From contig JALDNG010000750.1 of NCBI GenBank assembly GCA_024349245.1, forward strand, positions 1 to 64,000: 64,000 bases of DNA, read 5' to 3'. Below, one piece after another: positions 56,761-64,000 of the stretch. Both the position numbers and the translations under genes were made by a program. Under the pieces are notes generated by a model. The model worked only from the letters and a program-made list of their open reading frames with translations, was not told where the DNA came from and made no database searches. Numbering within the stretch: position 1 is the stretch's first letter; each line of letters begins with the position of its first letter. The DNA is from Neodontobutis hainanensis. Its lineage: Eukaryota > Chordata > Actinopteri > Gobiiformes > Odontobutidae.

Positions 56761-57595
56761 AATCAGAAAAAGGTTTATTGCCTTTGTCAGTGAACAAGAT
56801 TCACAAACTAGGAACTTGCTTCGGCGATTGTGACAGGTCTACACAGCGGTCTGAGCGATATTGTGGCTATGTCCTTCCTTTATTGCCAGAGACATTGTAA
56901 TTGTTATTTAGTTCATTCATATGATTGTTCAGAAATGAAACATGAAATATGAATACACTGAGATACATTTTACAGAATAAACTTTCATCATTTATATGCT
57001 TCTGTGAGATAATACATGCATTCTGATAATATTACTGAGTGCATTAGTGGAGACAAGCTGTAGCCATAATGGTGAGGGGTTTAAAAGAGGAGGGGAAAAG
57101 TAAAGAACAAAGTGCCATTTTAAGTAAAGTATAGCATTGGTAGAGCATTAAAAGATGAGAACAAAAATAACTGGTGGTATTGGTGCTATTTACTTGTTAA
57201 TTCTTGCATATATAACAGTTACAGAGCAGAAGGGGTGTCTAGTTCCTGTGCCACACTGGTATGGAGGTCTGTCTGGGGGCCACTCCGGAGTGAGCTTAGG
57301 ACAAACAAAGCAGAACTCAACTTGAGCAGAGCAGTGCATCTGAATCTGTATTTGCCCTTGAAAACAAAAGAAGCCTTTATTTCAGTGTTGGCTGCACCGT
57401 CTTCACAGATATGTCTAAAAATGTGAGTACTTTTAAAGTTACACATGTGTTACCAGTACGTGTCATATTAGGTCCTTTTTGTGAAGCGACACAATGAGTC
57501 AGGGTCTGAATGCAAAACTAATTCTGTTTATAGACATAAGCTCATACCTCCTCCAGTTGGTGGCGCCATGTTTCTGTCAGAGGTTCAGGAGAAAC

Positions 57596-57963
57596 TGTAG
57601 GAATATTTTATATCCATATATTTAACCAGAGAGACACGGAGACCGATTATAATTTAACAAGCAATGGTCAGGTTTTAATCCTTGCAAGTAGAAGCAAAAC
57701 AGACACAGTAACAAGGGTACAGCGACAGGTTTGCTTCCAGATGTAAACATAACATGGGATTATATACAACACAGTGACGTCCTTGGTGAGAGGCGTTCAC
57801 AATGGTCCAGGTGCAAGAGTCCCGTGACAAGCCATGTCTCAGTCTTGTTATGTCTACTTAATGCTTGGATTAGCACGAAGGACATGACATGAATTTGACA
57901 TGACCTGAAGAGAACTATAAGCCCCCAGTAACTCTAAACATAATAATTAAAATTCTTATAACA
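57596..57963 (-). repeat. 3' LTR of provirus 2
   Basis: On the minus strand it begins TGTTATAAGAATTTTAATT and ends CCTACA. It is preceded on that strand by a polypurine tract. Homologous to the solo LTRs at 14663 and 16363. Confidence 0.82.
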
Positions 57964-57976
57964 TTCCCCCCTCTTT
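57964..57976 (-). promoter_or_regulatory. Polypurine tract of provirus 2
   Basis: AAAGAGGGGGGAA on the minus strand, abutting the LTR start. Confidence 0.8.
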
Positions 57977-59520
57977 ATGCTGATAACAATTAGCATAAAC
58001 AATCTACTAGCTTGAGTGTGAGTTGTTTACTTTTGACAAAGCGAAAACCCAGCAGGGCATCTGACCTAGCCTAAGTACACTTGACCATTTGACCTAACGC
58101 TGGGAAAAAGTCTTTGTCCACCCCTTGCCCCAAGGCGCGTCAACACACAAACATCAAGCATTAACTTTATGTAATCACTTCAACTGAATCTCAAACACAT
58201 TTCAAATCAAAGACAAAAATGATTATACGGGATATGTTCACAATCAAATGGGACTCCACAGAGTCATGCACTGATTCTTCAAAATCAAATTTGTAAAAGT
58301 CCATAAATCAAAACACAGTGTCACTCCAAAATAACGTAGAAAAATATGCCAAAATAAGCTGGTCGCCCCATCGGACTCAAGATCTCTGGCCTGTCCCTGT
58401 CACGGAAAGAAAAACACATGGAGTGAGACATATGCACATTCTTAATGATTAAAACCAACTCTCTTAAGCATCATAACTTCAATGAACCATACGGCCCTTA
58501 GGACTGTAATATGATCCGTCCTGGAGCTGTTGTCCCGTTGGTGTTCATGCAAACGTTAACGTCCCCTCAGATATCAAAGTGTTCATCTGAGGTCAAAGCC
58601 TCGACCACAGTCGTTGGGCAGGTGCATGTCCAGGAATGTTGACCCAGCAATGGCCACATCCATCAATCTCACCAACAAGCTCCAGATACATGGAAATCCA
58701 CACAAACAAAAGTTATGAGACATGGAAGTGCCACACAAGTACATCTCAATACAGATTTAAAATCTCAGTCACTTTTCCAAATATTTTGTAATTATTTTTA
58801 AAACCAGGTCAAAATCAATTGCTCTATTCCAGAATACTCTGCCAATCCTTCTGCAGAGTGTGAAGCTCTTTCTTAAAGGCTTTAGTTGTGCTGTTAACTA
58901 GACCTGTGTTACCTTGGATGACATCATGTTGTAGATCCCACCTTTTCAGCTCAAAGCAGCTCAGTGCTATTTGTTCTGTCCAGTCCTTGGAGCAGGTCCC
59001 ACTCATCTCCAGCCTCAATTCACAGTTACAGCATTTCTCGTGCAATTCATAAACCTTTGTTGGTTATAACTCTAATTAATTTCATCCACATTTGCATAAA
59101 TTGTCTCAAAGGTAAAATTCTAATTTAATTTTAGCCTTATATTCATTAAGGACACCTCGAAGGACCCCCTCTTGTCGATGTAAATGGGGCTCTCGAATAA
59201 ACCTGAAGGAACTGCTGTTTAATTCCTAAGGTGTGAGTTTCTCCTCACGATGTTCTCCGTCACATTGTATGTGAACAAATAAACCAGGATCCTTTAAGGA
59301 CACATGTTTCCGGTCAGCAGGCAATGCTGGTCTAATGGTCTTACTTTAACAAAACCTCCAAACTTCTGCCTTGCACTGCACCTGTCCCTGAGCTCTCAGT
59401 TTGTCAGGTTCAAAGTGATGTTACAGGACGTCCTGTCACTGGCCCTGCTCACAGGTGTACTCCCAGGTGTAAACCAAGATGATTATAAGTTCAAAGAACC
59501 ATGTTAATATTAGCTCTTAC
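57977..59520 (-). pseudogene. 3' half of provirus 2 with degenerate env
   Basis: The segment next to the polypurine tract (58035-58170: AAAACCCAGC..., CTGACCTAAC.CTGGGAAAA, AGCATTAACTTTATG) parallels the same position in provirus 1 (20155-20300), linking the two families. Further on, the minus frame 58824-59045 has paired Cys residues and a Leu-rich helical stretch like an env transmembrane ectodomain. Text near 59400 reads CNITLNLTN, with N-glycosylation sites as in a surface subunit. Frames are closed by many stops. Confidence 0.5.
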
Positions 59521-62075
59521 TGGTGTCCATATTAATTAACTAATATTAATCCTCCCTTCTAAGCCGGTACCTGCTGTGGTTGGCTTCCATCAAAACAAAA
59601 TACAAACAAACAAATCAAACGCGTTCTCTGACATTTTTAGACCCGTAGAAAGTGCCCTTCAGGATTTCGTCAAACGAAACCATACAAGCTCTTAAAATGA
59701 TCAAACCATAAAAATGAAACACAGATAAACCCTGTTTCCACAGATATGGTCTGCTGGAAATCTAATTTAATCTGAAAGGTTCCATCAGATCAAACAGTGC
59801 TCCTCCAGAACGGTCCTTCATGTCAACTTTCTTTCTTTCTTTCTTTATTTTTATTTAAACTCTTTAACTGTATTAACACATCCCTACATTACTCTTTTAC
59901 ACACATCACCTCTTCACTTTAATACAGTTTAAATCTTCTTCTCCTCTCTTTTTGAGACCTGGAAAACCCATGGCTCAAAACAAAAATAAATAAAAATAAA
60001 AAATAATAAACATAAAATCATAAAACGAAAGGCCAGTGCCATTGATCACTTTAAAATTTCAGTCTATCAATTATCGTTTCTAATTATTCGTCTTCTTTAT
60101 GTTTTCCAAATAGCATCACTGTTGTTTCGGTTATATTTAAAACTTAATTTTGTTCAGTTCAGTTTTAATTTTAGTTACCATTAGTTGTAGGTCTTTACCT
60201 GTAACTGTAAGTGGTATCATCCGCAATCATAGTAATATTTTATTCAGTTGATGCAAACATAAAGAACTTTAAAATAGATCAGAACCAGTTTCTCATGATC
60301 TATCGTCACAGAACTTTTAGCCAAAGACTTTAAATTCTCAATCTAATTAGAAAATCCTCAGAATATTATTCAATCACTTCAAAGTAATTCCTTTAGAAAT
60401 AAAATCCTCAAAAACAAAACTCTTGGGTCAGACCTCCCTTGGGAGTTAACCTTGTAACAGGACAGCCTCCTTCAGCTGCTCAAACACCTCATCTCTCTCT
60501 CCTCCAAAACTCCCTCACCATGTGACTGTCGTTTAAAAGAAAGACTTTTCATAAAATTAACTAAGTTCTGTGTTCATTTCTCTGCATTTACCCTTTATAA
60601 TAACAATTCTTCAGGGGTTTGTTCAGTCCAGACTTGTTCCACACTGTCTCTGTAAAACTCAGTTTCAACGCCAGGTGTTCAATAAATAAAACTCCACGTC
60701 TCTTCATTTATTCACATTCACCACCATTGAACTTAGTAATAGTTAGTAATGTTAATTTAAAACATGCAAAGATTAAACCTCTTAAAATTTTAATCTTTAG
60801 TTTCCAACGATTTCACTCAGTGTCTTCCATAAACACCTCCAAAGTTCAACCAAAAATATAAATATTATTCAATTCTGTTCAAAAGGACAGACTCTTTGTG
60901 TTAGTCTGTTCCAACCTTAAATCAGATTCATCAAAAACTTTTTTTCTCTTTAAAATCACTTCAAGCAGTTATTAAACCCAGTGAGCACTTTGTCTTATGC
61001 TCTTAAACTTTAAACATTTTTATAGTTTAACACTTTAACTTAAACTTTTCAAATAAACCACCTCCAATCCTGCAAGATTGTTTAGATAGTTTTAACAAGT
61101 TTTCAATTCCCCGATTACAAATTTACCTTGCAGTTTAAAACTTTACTGTAAAGATGACTCCTTTTAGCATCTATTATTTAATTTTAGTATATACCTTTAT
61201 TACAAATTACCATTTCAAAAACCCATTGGTCATTATTTATTCTGTCTTCATTTCAGTTTCTCTACTTACTTAGACAATATTTTTCTCAAACAATACTCAA
61301 ACCTCAGTTGTCGTTTAGTTTTCTGATTCTAAAAACAACATGGTCGTACCAGAAAAATTAAAGCAACTCCAAATGTAGACTATACTTGTTTCCACAGACC
61401 TGTCAGAAGGTCAACCAGTTTTCCTAATTAAGTCTCATAAACTTTATTTAACACCATCAGTGCAATCTGTTTCTGTCACTGACACATTTCTACTTCAACA
61501 TTTTTCAACATTAAAACGTCTGTTTAATGTAAAGGCTCCCACACTTTCTGTTGAGCTCAAACAAAAACAACGAAAAAACATAGTTCCAAAACCAAAACAT
61601 TTCTTTTGCTCGGACGTGAGCAAAAAGCAGGGTGCCTCGAAGGCCCCGGTAACTTGTGTTGACATTCCTTGTAACTCCAAACAGGGATTGTTTTTCCACC
61701 TTTTCCAACACTTTTGTCAGAACCAAACCAGGGAAATACATACTTGTTCATTTCAAATATTTCTTCTGGAAACATTATTTTATGTTTGAGCTGATGGCCC
61801 AAATATCTATAACTTTGTATTATCTTTATAACTTTGCTCTATAATTCAACCTTGAGACGCATTTTTAAATTATTCTGATTACACAGTGACCATTTTTATA
61901 CAGTGTTTTGAACCACACTGAAATTAAGGACCTCTATTAGTTCTCGTACTAATAGATACATACCATTGTTTTGCAAAATACTAATCAATACTTTTATTTT
62001 GGATCCAAGGTTTCGGATCTTTTAACATTTTCACCTCCGTGCTTTGTCTTTGTGTGTGTTTTAAGTGTCACTATG
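59521..62075. other. Degenerate DNA, probably more of provirus 2
   Basis: AT-rich with a (CTTT)n run near 59830-59848. No pol or gag motif could be read confidently, and no matching 5' LTR was found before duplication A begins. Confidence 0.35.
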
Positions 62076-64000
62076 TGTGTGTCATGTGGTGTGTGTACAT
62101 GACTTAACTCCTGATGTCCGGTCAGTGTTGCTCAGTGTTGCTCCTGCTGTAGCCTGGGTCTGGGCCTCCACACTTCGCTCCGCCCCTCGTCACGCCGCAC
62201 CCCACCACCTCCAATCCTTGGCTTCGCCTGCTCCGGTGACCATGGGAATTTGTGCATTTTCCTCGGAGAAAACAACATAATCAGTATTCATTTCAGGCTT
62301 TGTGTCATTGAGAAAAGCCTCTTTCTTTTGTTCATATTACATTACATTTTCAAAATGTTTTCGGTATCTTACCGCTTCTGTGTCTGAATCGCTGCACATT
62401 GGGCAGATTCTTTTAGGCCTTGGTGGAGCGGCTGGCCTGGAAGAGTGTGTCGGGGTTGGACAGTCGTGGGACGGAATGCTGCTGTCGAGGTAGGTGGAGA
62501 CCCAGAGGCTCACAGGAGGAAACATTTGGAACAAAATATGTGTGTCACAAATCTTTAATCTCCTCTCTGCTGTGTCACACAAACGTAATACAATATCTGT
62601 TCTTTAACAGACTATTTATAAACTTTTCTCATAATTCAAAAGCACATTCACCTTCTGTAGATGTCTGTTCCGTGTTTGTTTCTTTATGTATCTCTATCTG
62701 TCTGTCCTCCTGTGTCTATGTGTTTGTGTTCCTGACATGTTCAAGGGTCAGTCAAAGGTCCTTCTCTTGTCTGGACCCAGTGTCGGCCTCCTCTCCTGTT
62801 CTCAGTGCCCTCTCCTCTGCCACGCCCACCACAGCCCCGCTCCCGGTCTCCATGGCAACCATGGCCAATGGTGCATTTTTCCTCGGAAAAATACATTACA
62901 TTCACATTAAGGTCAAGTTTCACACAATTTCCAACTTTAATCTACAAATTCCTCTTTTGTCTCTCTCAATAGATACAGTTTAAACTAAATACAGATAAAC
63001 ATTTGTTTGGAATATGTTTATATTACCGTTTGTTTTGCTGCTGTCTTTCTGCAGGAGCAGGTGTGTGGGGGAAGGGCAGAGGAAGTTTGGGGTGCACTGG
63101 TTTGAGCGGAGAGGCCGAGACCTAAAAATCTCACAGGACATAAAATAAAAATACAAATGATTAGTGTTTTGAAGTCCATGTGTACCTTCCTTTTAAAAAA
63201 AACAAATTTTTCTTTTCACAAAATCGCTTCTCCCCCTTTTTTTTTTCCTCTTCTCTGTTACCCAGGAAGCCTAGAAAAATATCTTCCATAAGCTATTTTT
63301 AAGCTATTTTTCTTTCTCGTAATTGTATAATTTTTTTTTTATCACTGAAAACATATGTTTGAATATTTTTGTCTTTGAATTTTAGTGACTGAATTTCAAG
63401 GTTAGAAATTTGAATAGATATTATCCAAAGTTTCAAAATGTGTAAATATTAAATAGATATTTTTTCGACCACACAAATTCAACCGTCGAAATTCACAGTG
63501 TAAAATATGCAGTAAAAGAAGTTCATGGAACATCCGGAGTACCGAGGAATTGCAATGGATATTGTGTGAGTCGATCTATCCTCTAGCCAATCACGCAGCG
63601 ATGACCTGGTCACGTTGGTAAACACAGCAATACAGCGCGCGAGCCAGTTGAACAATGGCGGCCAGCAGCAACACTGGGGTAAGTTCATCTTTCGTTATCA
63701 AAGTTTATATAGGCTAGCATGCAATATCTGACGTTTTTTAAAACATATGTTACTTCTAATAAATGTTATAAAGCTCAATCACACTAAAGAGACTAGTAGT
63801 TAAGTAATCACTAGGGGACAATAGCAGCTATGGAGGATGACCGTGGTAATAACCTACAACAAACATGGCGGGACCTGGCAACTGATGCGCCAAGGGTGCT
63901 AAGTTAGATACTGTTTTACTCCTGTTCTGTTGTATTTCTACTGAAGGTCTGTCACATATAGTAGCGATAAACATTTTTGTTATTTCAGAATAACCAAGTT
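62076..64000. repeat. Segmental duplication A, right copy
   Basis: Matches 1-1932 in order and orientation up to the end of the window, where the second exon of the HECT-like gene has just begun (after TTATTTCAG at about 63988). Confidence 0.9.
63655..64000 (+). CDS. HECT-domain E3 ligase-like gene, second copy (5' end only)
   Basis: Exon 1 (63655-63678) reads MAASSNTG and ends with GGG|GTAAG. It joins in phase to the next exon (AATAACCAAGTT = NNQV) at 63989, which is cut by the window end. The left copy has GCGTAAG here and loses this phase. This copy may therefore be the intact one. The rest of the gene lies outside the window. Confidence 0.55.

Larger units (their letters stand above)
52984..57962. 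repeat. Segmental duplication B, right copy
   Basis: Near-identical to 9967-15028. Visible differences include a missing stretch of about 60 bp after 55466 relative to 12447 and many one-base indels. Unlike the left copy, the LTR at its end is followed by proviral internal sequence. Confidence 0.92.

Overview
The window looks like teleost fish genomic DNA: it is AT-rich, has intron-exon genes with GT/AG splice sites, and is packed with fish-type mobile elements (Tc1/mariner, hAT and piggyBac remnants, L2-like and Rex1/CR1-like LINEs, a tRNA-derived SINE, gamma-like endogenous retroviruses and Ty3/gypsy elements of the Gmr1 type). Nothing looks bacterial, and no rRNA, functional tRNA gene or CRISPR array was seen. 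The species cannot be named from the sequence alone.

Layout. 1-9126 holds a plus-strand, multi-exon, decayed HECT-type E3 ligase-like gene (fish G2E3-like family). One intron carries a 2-kb hAT-like inverted-repeat element whose left arm has expanded into about sixty copies of a 23-bp minisatellite. The first 1.9 kb, including exon 1, recurs at 62076-64000, so a second gene copy begins at the right edge. A second duplicated block of about 5 kb (9967-15028 and 52984-57962) contains a Ser/Arg/Pro-rich spliced gene, a LINE 3' end and a retroviral LTR. 15-25 kb holds LINE and LTR debris, two copies of an orphan transmembrane exon (9320 and 19018), a SINE, and an internally deleted minus-strand provirus (19648-24785) with two LTRs, a tRNA-Leu-type primer site, a polypurine tract, pol and an env tail. 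25.5-27.5 kb holds a TATA-driven gene for an acidic protein with a tandemly duplicated exon.

27.8-30.4 kb and 40.5-47.7 kb each contain a minus-strand Gmr1-like retrotransposon in which integrase precedes reverse transcriptase. The second is a nested stack, interrupted by an L2-like LINE, a Rex1-like LINE and a hAT-like palindromic element. Between them lie the 3' end of an EF-hand gene (33-34 kb, minus), a 1.1-kb inverted-repeat element (35.5-36.6 kb) and a tandem pair of tyrosine-recombinase-like (Crypton-related) genes (37.2-40.5 kb, minus). 48-52 kb holds a coiled-coil gene fragment, a nearly complete but dead Tc1 element and a piggyBac fragment. 58-62 kb is the degenerate 3' half (env region) of a second provirus related to the first.

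The genes do not form a pathway. The window is a segmentally duplicated, transposon-rich region where lineage-expanded gene families (HECT-like, recombinase-like) sit among nested mobile elements. Many reading frames break at single-base, often homopolymer, indels, so each pseudogene call carries the alternative that the assembly has uncorrected indel errors.
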